From contig JAGVWK010000003.1 in assembly GCA_018304295.1 (NCBI GenBank), positions 1 to 36,495 of the forward strand: a stretch of 36,495 bases of DNA. The letters are read 5' to 3'. The position numbers and the translations under genes were made by a program. The notes under the pieces are model-generated. The model was not told the origin of the DNA and ran no database searches. It saw nothing but the letters and a program-made list of their open reading frames with translations. Every line of letters begins with the position of its first letter. Within the stretch, counting starts at the first letter, position 1. This document shows, piece after piece, positions 1-9,288 of the stretch. This DNA is from Microcaldota archaeon (GTDB lineage: Archaea; Micrarchaeota; Micrarchaeia; Anstonellales; Anstonellaceae).

Positions 1-247
1 TGCGGTCCTTATCGGGGTGCCGCTTTACTCCAATGCTGCCGGCACGATACCGATAGTGCAGGCGCTCATGGGAAAAGGCATGGCGCTTGGCACTGCGCTT
101 GCGTTCATGATGAGCATCACCGCGCTCTCCCTGCCTGAAATGGTCATTTTGAGGAGGGTGCTGAAACCGAAGCTCATTGCAATATTTGCAGGCATACTTG
201 CAATTTCCTTTATTATTGTGGGGCTGCTCTTCAATGCGGTTTTTTAG
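1..247 (+). CDS. Permease C-terminal fragment (ArsP/YraQ, DUF318-like), truncated by window start
   Basis: GVPLYSNAAGTIPIVQALMGKGMALGTALAFMMSITALSLPEMVILRRVLKPK resembles the C-terminal half of YraQ-like permeases; hydrophobic; open to the left edge. Confidence 0.75.
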   Translation, partial: AVLIGVPLYSNAAGTIPIVQALMGKGMALGTALAFMMSITALSLPEMVILRRVLKPKLIAIFAGILAISFIIVGLLFNAVF

Positions 248-327
248 TGCCGGGAAATAAGATGCGCATTTGTGCAAAAAAGAATGGAAGGAATAAAAAC
301 GCGCCCGTATATAGATAACACTCAATT

Positions 328-353
328 GCAGGGGTAGCAAAGCTTGGTCAAAT
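328..353 (+). pseudogene. tRNA-Leu 5' fragment (26 nt identical to start of tRNA-Leu CAG)
   Basis: GCAGGGGTAGCAAAGCTTGGTCAAAT at 328-353 repeats exactly at 453-478; no T-arm or acceptor 3' strand follows the first copy. Confidence 0.7.
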
Positions 354-452
354 ACCTAAACCGCGGAGGGGGACACCCCCTCCCCAGTTTTAGGTTTAAT
401 CCTGACCCTCCCCCGCTTGCTTTTATTTGTTTATGAACTAAAGTTATGTAAA

Positions 453-668
453 GCAGGGGTAGCAAAGCTTGGTCAAATGCGCAGGACTCAGAGAACCCTT
501 TTGCTCGCTCCAGATGGGTACGCTCGCAACAAGCTTTTTCGCTTCGGCGAAAAAGATGCGCCTTTTTGCCTTCAGGCAAAAAGTGCGAAGCGTTCACGGA
601 AAAATGGCAAGAGGGTTTCGGTAATCCTGTCGGTTAGCCGTTCGAGGGTTCAAATCCCTTCCCCTGCA
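453..668 (+). tRNA. tRNA-Leu(CAG) with an intron at 37/38 (about 493-623, 131 nt)
   Basis: Acceptor GCAGGGG/CCCCTGC, anticodon stem CAGGA/TCCTG, loop CTCAGA^A, T-arm GAGGG-TTCAAAT-CCCTT, long variable arm; oligo-T follows. Confidence 0.93.
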
Positions 669-791
669 TTTTTGCTTGCAAAAATGCGGCGCCTTGGCTT
701 AAGGCCAAGTGTCGCCTGCACTTACCTTTTGCCTGAGTGCGGTCCTTTTTTGAGCACTGAGCTATGCCCTATTCCCTGATGGCAAGCATCA

Positions 792-1349
792 CTATTTCCC
801 TTTGGCTGATGCAATGTATTCCTCGCCAAGCTTTTGCACGAACCAATCCGCCAGCTTTTCGAATTTTTGGGTGTTTTGCGCATACTGGAGCTCCTTCACA
901 TAGGGGATGGTGTCCCTGACATTTATGTTGACTGGTGGATACCCGTTGCGCATGAGGATAAGGTTGGTCAGCAGCCTTGCGACCCTCCAGTTGCCATCCC
1001 CGAACGGATGCACCTCTATGAATTTTAAGTGCGTGATTGCCGCAAGCTCTATCGGATGGAGCCTTCTTTTGTTTTTGGCATACCATCCGAGGAATTCCCC
1101 GAATTTTCCAACGACTTCCTTTTCTGACGGCGGCATCCAGTTCGCTCCCTCTATCCTAACTGGATAGTTTCTTATCCTGCCTCCCTCAGAGTCATCTATA
1201 TTTGCCATCATCATCTTGTGGAGATTGAGTATGAGGCGTTTTGAGACATCAGAATAGTTTTCAGGAGTAAAAACGATTTTGGATGCGTGCTCAAAATTAA
1301 ACAAAAGACTGAATTTGAAAATTTTGTGCAATTTTTTCAGGCGAGCCAC
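792..1349 (-). CDS. Fic/DOC family protein (motif variant HPFGDGNWR)
   Basis: HPFGDGNWRVARLLTNLILMRNGYPP is the Fic core; upstream RIRNYPVRIEGANWMPPSE is typical of Fic domains. Confidence 0.88.
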   Translation of the reverse strand: MARLKKLHKIFKFSLLFNFEHASKIVFTPENYSDVSKRLILNLHKMMMANIDDSEGGRIRNYPVRIEGANWMPPSEKEVVGKFGEFLGWYAKNKRRLHPIELAAITHLKFIEVHPFGDGNWRVARLLTNLILMRNGYPPVNINVRDTIPYVKELQYAQNTQKFEKLADWFVQKLGEEYIASAKGK

Positions 1350-1364
1350 ATAAATTTTAAGCTC

Positions 1365-2363
1365 TTACTTTGCAGGGGCTTCAAGGACGCGCGGCCCTTC
1401 CCCCACGCCGCACGTGAAAAGCTTTTGCACGCCAGCAACTTTGCTAAGCGCGTTTTTAACTTCCGCAGCATGCGCTTTTGTAGTGTACACGTGCGCGTTT
1501 GGGCCTGCGTCAAAAGTGTAGCCGCACACGTTTTCCCCATGCGTTTTGTTAAGGGATTCCACTGCGCGCACTATTTCGCGAGAAACATTGTTCATGTAGC
1601 GCAGGGGCGGCTTTGTGTCAGCCATGCATGCGTGCATGCTGGCGCTTTCCTCCATTGCGATTGCAAAGAAAGAATGCGCGTCCCTTTTTTTTATCGCCTT
1701 CTCCATTCTTGCTGTGCGCTCAGGCAGCTCTGCAAGCCTTTTTTTGAAAAGCGCGCTTGTTTGCACTGTGAGTTGCATCCCCTCCGCGGAGCCGACGGCC
1801 TTTTCGCCCGCATCAACAACTGCGGCAATATTGAGCAGCCCCTCCCAGTGCGAGGCGGGTGCAAGCTGCACGGCGTATGAGTCAAGCCCGTTCTTTTGTT
1901 CCCCGGCGTTCCATTGCACAAAGCCGCCAAGCACACTCCTGCATGCGGAGCCTGAGGAAACGCGCGCAAGGCGCGAGAGAGCGTCGGGCCCAAGATGCAG
2001 CGCAAGGGCCGCGTCTGCCGCCACCGCAAGGGCGGCAAAGCCGGAGGCGGACGAGGCAAAGCCAGCCTTTGTCGGGAAAAAGTTTTCGCTTTGCACCCTG
2101 CATTTTTCGCCTGCGCACGCAAGCTTTCGCACTTGATTTATTATCTTGAGCACGCGCGTGTGCCCATCCCCGCCCAGCTCCTTTCCGTTAAGGAATGCAC
2201 TGTCTTTTTTGAAATCCCCAAATTCCACGCGCGTGCGCGTGCGCAGGGAGAAATCCATTGTAACTGAGATGCTGCTGTTGAGCGGAAGCACAAGGGCGCT
2301 ATCGCGCATGCCCCAGTATTTTATCACGGCGATGTTGGGAGTTGCCTCTGCGATTGCGTGCAT
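1365..2363 (-). CDS. Mevalonate diphosphate/phosphate decarboxylase family (GHMP superfamily)
   Basis: ATPNIAVIKYWGMRDSALVLPLNSSISVTM and TKAGFASSASGFAALAVAA motifs. Confidence 0.9.
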   Translation of the reverse strand: MHAIAEATPNIAVIKYWGMRDSALVLPLNSSISVTMDFSLRTRTRVEFGDFKKDSAFLNGKELGGDGHTRVLKIINQVRKLACAGEKCRVQSENFFPTKAGFASSASGFAALAVAADAALALHLGPDALSRLARVSSGSACRSVLGGFVQWNAGEQKNGLDSYAVQLAPASHWEGLLNIAAVVDAGEKAVGSAEGMQLTVQTSALFKKRLAELPERTARMEKAIKKRDAHSFFAIAMEESASMHACMADTKPPLRYMNNVSREIVRAVESLNKTHGENVCGYTFDAGPNAHVYTTKAHAAEVKNALSKVAGVQKLFTCGVGEGPRVLEAPAK

Positions 2364-2381
2364 GGAACCAACTTTGCAAAT

Positions 2382-3134
2382 TCAGTTTATCCTTGTGCAA
2401 ACTGCATTTTTGCCAAGCAGCACGTTGCGCACCACGTGTGGCTTGCTGCCGTTTGCAATAAAGGCGGGTTTTTTTGCCTTGAGAAGCTCAAGGAGCTTTC
2501 CGCGCATCCCGCCGGTTACGTCCGCATGGTTGGAGTTTCCAACATGCATGAGGATGCTGGGCGCATTTTTACTGTTTATTTCGCGCACAAGGGCCTTGCC
2601 TGCGTAAATGCCATCAACGTTTGTGAAGAGCACGAGGCGGCGGGCTTTTTTTGCAAGCGCGCTTATTATTGCGTCGCCTGAGAGCACGCAGCCGCCGAGC
2701 GCATCATCAATTACAACGTCCCCGTAGAGCACCGGAGTTATGCCAAGGGAAAGAAGAGAATCAATTGCATCAGTGCAAAACTCGGTAATTTTTTTGTTTT
2801 TCGTTCTCACTATTGCAAGCGGCGGGATGCTTGCGCACGGGACGCCTGCGCGCATGAGTTCGGATGCGACGAGTGCTGAAAGCTTCTGCACGCTTTGGTG
2901 CGTCTTTGCAAATCCTTGCGCCTGCAAAGGGGTGCGAACGCCATTGCGTATTTTGTATTTGAGAACGTGCGGATGCCCAAAAGACCCTGCCCCGTGCACT
3001 ATTATGAGCGGCTCGCGTGATTTTTTGCGCGCGTATGCTATCTCTTTGCAAAGCGCGCGAAGTGCCGGACTGTTCGCCTTTTCAAATCCGCCCTTGCGCG
3101 TTATCACGCTGCCGCCAAGCTTTACTATTTGCAT
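2382..3134 (-). CDS. Isopentenyl phosphate kinase (amino-acid kinase fold)
   Basis: MQIVKLGGSVITRK, IIVHGAGSFGHPHVLKY, LFTNVDGIY, DVTGGMRGKLLELL; the ORF extends to 3212 but internal ATG at 3134 fits the family start. Confidence 0.9.
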   Translation of the reverse strand: MQIVKLGGSVITRKGGFEKANSPALRALCKEIAYARKKSREPLIIVHGAGSFGHPHVLKYKIRNGVRTPLQAQGFAKTHQSVQKLSALVASELMRAGVPCASIPPLAIVRTKNKKITEFCTDAIDSLLSLGITPVLYGDVVIDDALGGCVLSGDAIISALAKKARRLVLFTNVDGIYAGKALVREINSKNAPSILMHVGNSNHADVTGGMRGKLLELLKAKKPAFIANGSKPHVVRNVLLGKNAVCTRIN

Positions 3135-3169
3135 AAATGAATCTGGGGCAGGAAACAATAAAAAGAAAA

Positions 3170-3337
3170 TGGGGCCACCGTGATTTTCAACAGAGGTTTC
3201 AAAGCCCGACACCTTTGATTTCGAAGAGGGGGTGAAACCTCAGGGGGACTTTCGGTAAGCATTGGTTCCCCCTAGGTGTTTGAACACGGACCGCCGCGTC
3301 CCGAACGCGGAAGCATACCAGGTTAGCACATGGCCCC
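3170..3337 (-). tRNA. tRNA-Pro(CGG) with a 95-nt intron in the T-loop (3184-3278, position 59/60)
   Basis: Acceptor GGGGCCA/TGGCCCC-A, anticodon arm CCGCG-TTCGGGA-CGCGG, T-stem CCGTG/CACGG; T-loop TTCAAA^T interrupted; BHB central helix TTCA:TGAA with 3-nt bulges AAC and AAT. Confidence 0.92.
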
Positions 3338-3476
3338 GATAAAGTGAGGTTATATGCCACAAAGAGGTTTAAATTCGTGCGTTTTTTTACTTGCGCGCGC
3401 AGCCCCCGACGGCAAAAAAGGCAAGGATTTAAAAAACTCTCCCTTAAGATGGATATAACAGTTATGAAGAGGTGAT

Positions 3477-3755
3477 TTGATGAAAACCGTAAAATATGAA
3501 GTAACGTATAGGGAGCAGGCAAGCAGGCTTGAGCTTGTGGTGCGCTGGGTATGGTCCATTCCTTCGTTCGTAGTGTTGGCATTGCTTGGGATATTGTCCG
3601 CCATAGCGGCGTTTTTGCAGTTCTTCCACGTGCTCATATTAGGCAAGAGGAACAGGACGCTTTATGACTGGACGCTCATGTACGTTGCGTATTATGTCAA
3701 ATGGGCAAGCTATTTTTACCTCACTGACGAGCGCAGCCCAATAATGCCGGGATAA
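3477..3755 (+). CDS. DUF4389-like small membrane protein
   Basis: RLELVVRWVWSIPSFVVLALLGILSAIAAFLQFFHVLILGKRNRTLYDW ... LTDERSPIMPG pattern. Confidence 0.75.
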   Translation: MMKTVKYEVTYREQASRLELVVRWVWSIPSFVVLALLGILSAIAAFLQFFHVLILGKRNRTLYDWTLMYVAYYVKWASYFYLTDERSPIMPG

Positions 3756-3761
3756 GTTCTC

Positions 3762-3919
3762 CTTTCTTTTTTGTTTCTTTTTTCATTGGCTTGTTTTTTC
3801 TTTTTTCTTCCTGTTTTCTTTGCATTTTCGTTCTTTTTCTTTTGCCTTCTTTTTATTTTTTCTTCCTGTTTTTGCGTTTTGATTTCTTTTTGTTTCTTTT
3901 TTCATTGGCTTGCTTTTTT
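3762..3919. repeat. Polypyrimidine tract with direct repeat TTTGTTTCTTTTTTCATTGGCTTG
   Basis: Near-identical copies at about 3762-3801 and 3882-3919; TTTTTTCTTCCTGTTTT also repeats between them. Confidence 0.85.
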
Positions 3920-3975
3920 GGCGGGCTTCCGGAAATCTGCGGAACATTAATAAGTTTGAGATTGGACAGCAAACC

Positions 3976-5811
3976 ATGCGGGGCATGCGCGATGAACTTT
4001 ATTCTGCGGTTGCAAAATTGGTAGCGCAGGCAGCGGGCTGCGCGCAGGAAGAGGCGCTTACAAGCCTTGAGAAGCCAAGGGGGCAGTTCGGGGATGTAAG
4101 CTCAAAGATTGCGTTTGAAATCGCAAAAAGGGAAAAGAAAAACCCCGTGCAAATCGCGGCAGGCATTTGCGCAAAAATCGGAAAGCATGAATGGGTGGAA
4201 AAAGCGGCTGCAGCCGGGCCGTACCTAAACGTGCTGCTTTCGGATGCATTTTATGCGCAGCTTGCGCAGGGGATGGCGCAGGAAGGGGTGGCATTCGGCA
4301 GGGGAAGCGCAAAAAAAGGCAAAGTGCTCATTGAATTTCCTTCCGTGAACCCAAACAAGCCTTGGCACATCGGGCACTTGCGCAACGCGCTTTTGGGGGA
4401 CAGTGTTGCAAGGATGCTTTCTTTTGCAGGTGAAAACGTTGAGAGGCAGGATTATATTGATGATTTGGGGCTGCAGGTTGCGCAGTCAGTGTACGGCTTT
4501 TTGGAGTTCGGGGAGGAAGACTGGAAGAAATTTGACCACATGCTGGGGGAGCAATACGTGAAGGTTGCGAAAATGGTGGAAGATGCGGAAGTGGAGGAGA
4601 AGGTGCGCGCGCTGCTAAAGGAACTTGAGGGAGGGAAGTCCGCGCGCTGCGCGCAGGCAAGGCACATGGTGGAGCGCTGCGTTCTTGCGCAATATGAAAC
4701 CGCATACAAATTCGGCATTTTCCATGACGTGCTTGTTTTTGAGTCTGATATTATGCGCGAAATTTTCAGCGAGGGGCTTGCGCTGCTGCGCACAAACAGC
4801 GCGATAGTGCAGGAGGAGGGCGGGAAAAACTCCAGATGCCTTGTTGCAAAAATGCAGGGGGAGGAGTTTGAGGGCATGAAGTCGCCGGACAAGGTGCTCA
4901 TAAGAAGCGACGGCACTGCCACATATACCGGAAAAGACGTGATATTCCAGTTGTGGAAATTCGGGAAACTGGGAAGCAAATTCAAATATGCGCATTTTGC
5001 AAAACAGCCAAATGGAAAGGAGTGCTACAAGACAAGCGGCGAGGGAAGTGAAATGCATTTTGGCGGGGCGCAAAAAGTCATCAACGTAATTGGAATGGAA
5101 CAGGCTTACCCGCAGAAAGTGATTGCGGAAATATTCAGGCTCATGGGATTTGCGCAGGAGGCGGAAAATTCCGTGCACCTCTCTTATGAGCACGTGGGGC
5201 TTGCTGGGGGGAAATTCTCAGGAAGGGAGGGCAGCTGGAAGGGATTTACCGCGGATGAGCTTTTTGAAGAAGGGGAGAGGAGGGCTGCGGAAAAGATAAA
5301 TGGTGAAATGGAAGGGGAGGAAAAGAGGAAGATTGCGGCTGCGGTTGCTGCGGGCGCAATACGCTTTGCGCTTGTGGGGGTGAGCCCGCAGAAAAAAATA
5401 GTGTTTGACTGGGACAAGGCGCTTTCCTTGGAAGGGGACAGCGCCCCGTATGTAATGTATGCGCACGCAAGGTGCGCAAGGATACTTGAGAAGGCAAAAG
5501 GAGTTGCGGAAAAAGAATGGGATGTCGCGAATTACTCTTACAACAAGGAGGAGAAGGAACTTCTCAAGATGGCAATGGAGCTGCCGTTTGTTGCGCAAAA
5601 GGCGAGTGCTGAATGCCAGCCGCACGTATTGTGCGACTACCTTGTGGGGCTTGCCAGCATGCTGAACAAATTTTACAATTCTTCCCCGGTGCTTGCTGCT
5701 GATGTGCCAAAAGAGGCAAGGCAAGCAAGGCTGCAAATAGTAAAGGCTGCAAAAATTGCGCTTGCATGCGGGCTTGGGGCAATCGGAATAGAAGCGATTG
5801 AAAGGATGTAA
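3976..5811 (+). CDS. argS: Arginyl-tRNA synthetase
   Basis: PSVNPNKPWHIGHLRNALLGDSVARMLSFAG (HIGH motif), VLIRSDGTATYTGKDVIFQLWKFG, C-terminal DALR-type domain; start by homology (ATG 3976). Confidence 0.95.
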   Translation: MRGMRDELYSAVAKLVAQAAGCAQEEALTSLEKPRGQFGDVSSKIAFEIAKREKKNPVQIAAGICAKIGKHEWVEKAAAAGPYLNVLLSDAFYAQLAQGMAQEGVAFGRGSAKKGKVLIEFPSVNPNKPWHIGHLRNALLGDSVARMLSFAGENVERQDYIDDLGLQVAQSVYGFLEFGEEDWKKFDHMLGEQYVKVAKMVEDAEVEEKVRALLKELEGGKSARCAQARHMVERCVLAQYETAYKFGIFHDVLVFESDIMREIFSEGLALLRTNSAIVQEEGGKNSRCLVAKMQGEEFEGMKSPDKVLIRSDGTATYTGKDVIFQLWKFGKLGSKFKYAHFAKQPNGKECYKTSGEGSEMHFGGAQKVINVIGMEQAYPQKVIAEIFRLMGFAQEAENSVHLSYEHVGLAGGKFSGREGSWKGFTADELFEEGERRAAEKINGEMEGEEKRKIAAAVAAGAIRFALVGVSPQKKIVFDWDKALSLEGDSAPYVMYAHARCARILEKAKGVAEKEWDVANYSYNKEEKELLKMAMELPFVAQKASAECQPHVLCDYLVGLASMLNKFYNSSPVLAADVPKEARQARLQIVKAAKIALACGLGAIGIEAIERM

Positions 5812-5817
5812 GTTTGC

Positions 5818-7902
5818 TCAGCGGTTTTTGCGCTTTTTTACCTTAAGGGATTTTTTGTGGGCGTGCGGCTTGCCGTTTTGCACGCCCGCAACGTCCTTTA
5901 TTATTTCTTTTTTCTTGTCACAGGGTTCAAGCACAAGCGCGAGAACCTCGTCTATACTGCGCACGGGGTGAATTTTTATTTGCCCGCGCATTTTCTCAGG
6001 CAGGAATATGTCTTCGGCGTTGCTTGAGGGCACTATTATCTCTTTTATGCCCGCCTCTATTGCGGCTTCGGTTTTGGCTGTTACGCCCCCTACTGGAAGC
6101 ACTTCGCCGCGCACCGAGAGCGAGCCTGTCATTGCAAAGTCCTGGCGCACGCGCACGCCTTCCATTGCGGAGAGGACTGCAACTGCAATGGAAATGGATG
6201 CGGAATCGCCCTCCACGCCCTCATATGTCTGCAAAAATTGCACGTGCACGTCGTACTGGGAAACGTCCTTGCCCATGTGCTTCTTTATTATTGCGGACAC
6301 GTTCTCAACAGCCTCCTTTGCGATTGTGCCAAGCTTGCCGGTTGCAATGAGCTTGCCCTCGCTTTTTGAGGAGGCAGGGGTAACTTCCGCAACTATGGGC
6401 ATCACAAGCCCCGAAGATGTGCCCTCGCCAAGCACTGCAAGGCCGTTCACCTTCCCTGTTGCGTATCCCTCTGTTGAGAATACGCGGTAATCCTTGCGGT
6501 TCTCAACGTACTTTGAGCTTAGCTGGTGCTCAAGGGGCTGCGAAAGCGAGCGCGCCTTGTGCACGTGCTCCATGTCAATGTATTTTGCGCCTTCCTCGCG
6601 CGCAACGTCCCCTGCCGCGCGCACAAGGCCGCCAAGCTCGCGCAAATTGAGCGTAAGGCGTTTTTTCCTTCCTGCCTTGCGCCTTGCCTCGTTTATTATC
6701 CCGATTACCGCATCGCGGGTGAAGTGGGGTATTTTGCGGTCCTTGGTAACTTCCTGCGCAATAAACTGCACGAGCTTGTCCTCATTCTCGGGCGTGTCGG
6801 GCATTGTGTCGTCCATGTAGACCTCGTAGCCGTTGCCCCTTATGCGCGAGCGCAGCGCGGGGTGCATGCGCGGCATGTCCACCATATTGCCTGCTGCCAC
6901 AAGCACGAAATCGCAGGGCACGGGCTCTGTTTTCACTATTGCACCAGAGCTCATCTCGGACTGCCCGGTAATTGGGTATTTTTTCTCCTGCATGGCAGTG
7001 AGAAGCTCCTGCTGGGAGTGCATCTTGAGGGCTGCTATCTCGTCTATGAAAAGCACACCCTTGTTTGCGCGGTGTATTGCGCCGCTTTCAACGCGAAGGT
7101 GCGCGGGCGTTCCAAGCCCGCCGGATTGCAGCGGGTCGTGCTTCACGTCCCCAAGAAGAGCCCCTGCGCGCGAGCCTGAGGCGTCCATGAAGGGGGCTGT
7201 TTTCCTGCCGGTATTGTCCACTATGAGCTTGGGCTCGTTTGTGTCAGTGAAGCCCATGCGCCGCCCTACGGTATTTGTGAAGCGCCACAAAAGGAAAAAC
7301 ACGCCTGCGCCAAGTATCGCGGCAAGCACGAACCACTTGTTGTCATTGTTAAAGGAATTTGTTGCGTAAAGGAAAATTATCACGCCCATTATGAGAAGCA
7401 GGAAAAGCAGCCCGCTTGAGGCACCGCCCATTGCAGGCGCGCTGCGCATTTTGCCGCTGTCTATTGTGAGCCTGCCAAGCCCCGGCTCGGTTTCCTCCTT
7501 TTTCTCAGGGAGCGGGGACTGCGAGTCCTGCTCCTTTTTCTGCGGGCGCAGGGCTGAAGTGAGCTTTTTTATCTCTTCAAAGCGGCTGTAAAGCTCGCGA
7601 AGGTATGGGCTTTTCTTTATTTCATCCTGCGATGGGTAGGTCTTTAGCACCTTCACAAAAGGGCGGTTCTCGTCGCGCTCGTTGGGATATACGAGAACGT
7701 CCTCCATGTCGGTTGCAGGCATAAGCTCTGCCATTGCCTGTGCAAGCATGCTCTTTCCTATTCCCGGTGGGCCTATCATGAGCACGTTGCGCTTCTGCGA
7801 GGCTGCCTTTTTCACTATCCGCGTTGCGGCCTCCTGCCCTATCACTTGGTCTATGAGCTTTTTTGGCACAGGTATCTCTTCTGTTGTTTTGAAATCGCGC
7901 AT
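5818..7902 (-). CDS. lonB: Archaeal LonB-type membrane-anchored ATP-dependent protease
   Basis: Walker [10 protein letters not shown], two TM segments ([33 protein letters not shown]), Lon protease domain [18 protein letters not shown]; start at [23 protein letters not shown]. Confidence 0.95.
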   Translation of the reverse strand: MRDFKTTEEIPVPKKLIDQVIGQEAATRIVKKAASQKRNVLMIGPPGIGKSMLAQAMAELMPATDMEDVLVYPNERDENRPFVKVLKTYPSQDEIKKSPYLRELYSRFEEIKKLTSALRPQKKEQDSQSPLPEKKEETEPGLGRLTIDSGKMRSAPAMGGASSGLLFLLLIMGVIIFLYATNSFNNDNKWFVLAAILGAGVFFLLWRFTNTVGRRMGFTDTNEPKLIVDNTGRKTAPFMDASGSRAGALLGDVKHDPLQSGGLGTPAHLRVESGAIHRANKGVLFIDEIAALKMHSQQELLTAMQEKKYPITGQSEMSSGAIVKTEPVPCDFVLVAAGNMVDMPRMHPALRSRIRGNGYEVYMDDTMPDTPENEDKLVQFIAQEVTKDRKIPHFTRDAVIGIINEARRKAGRKKRLTLNLRELGGLVRAAGDVAREEGAKYIDMEHVHKARSLSQPLEHQLSSKYVENRKDYRVFSTEGYATGKVNGLAVLGEGTSSGLVMPIVAEVTPASSKSEGKLIATGKLGTIAKEAVENVSAIIKKHMGKDVSQYDVHVQFLQTYEGVEGDSASISIAVAVLSAMEGVRVRQDFAMTGSLSVRGEVLPVGGVTAKTEAAIEAGIKEIIVPSSNAEDIFLPEKMRGQIKIHPVRSIDEVLALVLEPCDKKKEIIKDVAGVQNGKPHAHKKSLKVKKRKNR

Positions 7903-8014
7903 AAGAACCGCCTGAAAAATATAATGTGGAAAACGCGCCCTAGCTTTAAAAAGATAGTTGGCATGGGAAGGCGGATGCACAAATATAATATTTGTTGCCT
8001 TGCACAAGGAGGGC

Positions 8015-9232
8015 ATGCAACTGATAGTGATGCTCCTTGACATGGATTATTTTTTTGCGCAGGTGGAGGAGAGGGAAAACCCGCTTCTTGCAGGCAAGCC
8101 CCTCATGGTGTGCATATTCTCAGGAAGGGGGGAGCTTGGGGGCGTTGTGAGTACGTGCAATTATGCTGCGCGCGCACTTGGAGTGCATTCTGGAATGCCC
8201 ATTGCGTTTGCAAAGAAAAAGGCGCCCGAGGGGGCATTCCTTAAGGCGGATTTTGAAAAATACAATAAGGCGTCCGAAGCGGTAATGGGCATTGTTGGCG
8301 CGCACGCAAAAACCGTGGAGCAGGCAAGCATTGATGAGGCGTATGCGGACATTACGCAGGAGTGTAATGGAGATTTTAAAAAAGCTGCGAAAATTGCGCA
8401 GGAAATAAAAAAGGAAATTTTGAAGCAGGAAAAGCTCACCTGCTCCGTTGGGATTGGGGAAAACAAGCTCATTGCAAAAATGGCTGCCGGGGAGAAAAAG
8501 CCTGACGGGCTGACGGTGGTGAAGCAGGGGGAGGCGGCGGCTTTCCTTGGCCCCATGCCCGTTGGAAAGCTTTTTGGGGTGGGGAAAAAAACCGAAGAAA
8601 AACTGCATGCGCTTGGGATAAAAACGATAGGGGAGCTTGCAAAAAAAGAGGAAGGGTTGCTTAAGGAAAATTTTGGCAATTCGTTCGGGCACTACCTCTT
8701 TGAGGCTTCAAAAGGGGTTGACGAGGAGGAGGTCAGGGAACGCGAAGAGCCAGCACAGGTTTCAAAGGTTGCAAGCTTTCCGGAAGATACAAACAATAGA
8801 GAGGAAATTGCCAAAATGGTTGCAACGCTTGCGCAGGGGGTGCATGAAAAGCTGTGCGAGGGCGGGCTGGAATTCCGCCAAGTAACGTTCATTGGGATAC
8901 TTGAGGGGCTGCAAACGCACACAAAAAGCAAAACGCAGGAGAAGCACTCGCAGTCCGGCGAACTCTTGAAATCCGTTGCGCAGGAACTTGCGGCCGGCTT
9001 TGGGTTGGGCGGGAAAAAGATGCGCAGAGCCGGAGTGCGCGTTGGGATGCTGCAAAAAAAGCAGGAAGGCGTGGAGGAAGAAGGCGGGAAAAAGAAGGGA
9101 AAGGTTGCGCAAGGGGAAGCAAAAAAGCAGGCACAAAAGAAAAAGGCGCAGGGGAATGCCCGGGAAACAAAGGCAAAAACGCAAAAAGGCGCGGATGCGG
9201 CGGGCGGGCAGAAAAGCCTCTCTGACTTCTAG
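8015..9232 (+). CDS. dinB: DNA polymerase IV (Y-family) with Lys/Ala-rich tail ending QKSLSDF
   Basis: [55 protein letters not shown]. Confidence 0.95.
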   Translation: MQLIVMLLDMDYFFAQVEERENPLLAGKPLMVCIFSGRGELGGVVSTCNYAARALGVHSGMPIAFAKKKAPEGAFLKADFEKYNKASEAVMGIVGAHAKTVEQASIDEAYADITQECNGDFKKAAKIAQEIKKEILKQEKLTCSVGIGENKLIAKMAAGEKKPDGLTVVKQGEAAAFLGPMPVGKLFGVGKKTEEKLHALGIKTIGELAKKEEGLLKENFGNSFGHYLFEASKGVDEEEVREREEPAQVSKVASFPEDTNNREEIAKMVATLAQGVHEKLCEGGLEFRQVTFIGILEGLQTHTKSKTQEKHSQSGELLKSVAQELAAGFGLGGKKMRRAGVRVGMLQKKQEGVEEEGGKKKGKVAQGEAKKQAQKKKAQGNARETKAKTQKGADAAGGQKSLSDF

Positions 9233-9288
9233 CGCAGGGGTTAAGTTAAAAAAGGGAGCAAGAGTAGGGGTTGCATCGGGTGGTATTG

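Noticed and set aside
322-597. ORF with MNASHFLPEGKKAHLFRRSEKAC similar to an ORF at 16846-17199
   Set aside because: The similarity is explained by the shared structured tRNA-intron core; both ORFs overlap tRNA genes and have no protein-like features.
3783-4024. Lys-rich or Phe-rich ORFs at 3783-4024
   Set aside because: Translations of the polypyrimidine tract.
6008-7369. Long plus-strand ORFs opposite lonB
   Set aside because: Antisense shadows created by GC-rich codon usage; LonB is unambiguous on the minus strand.
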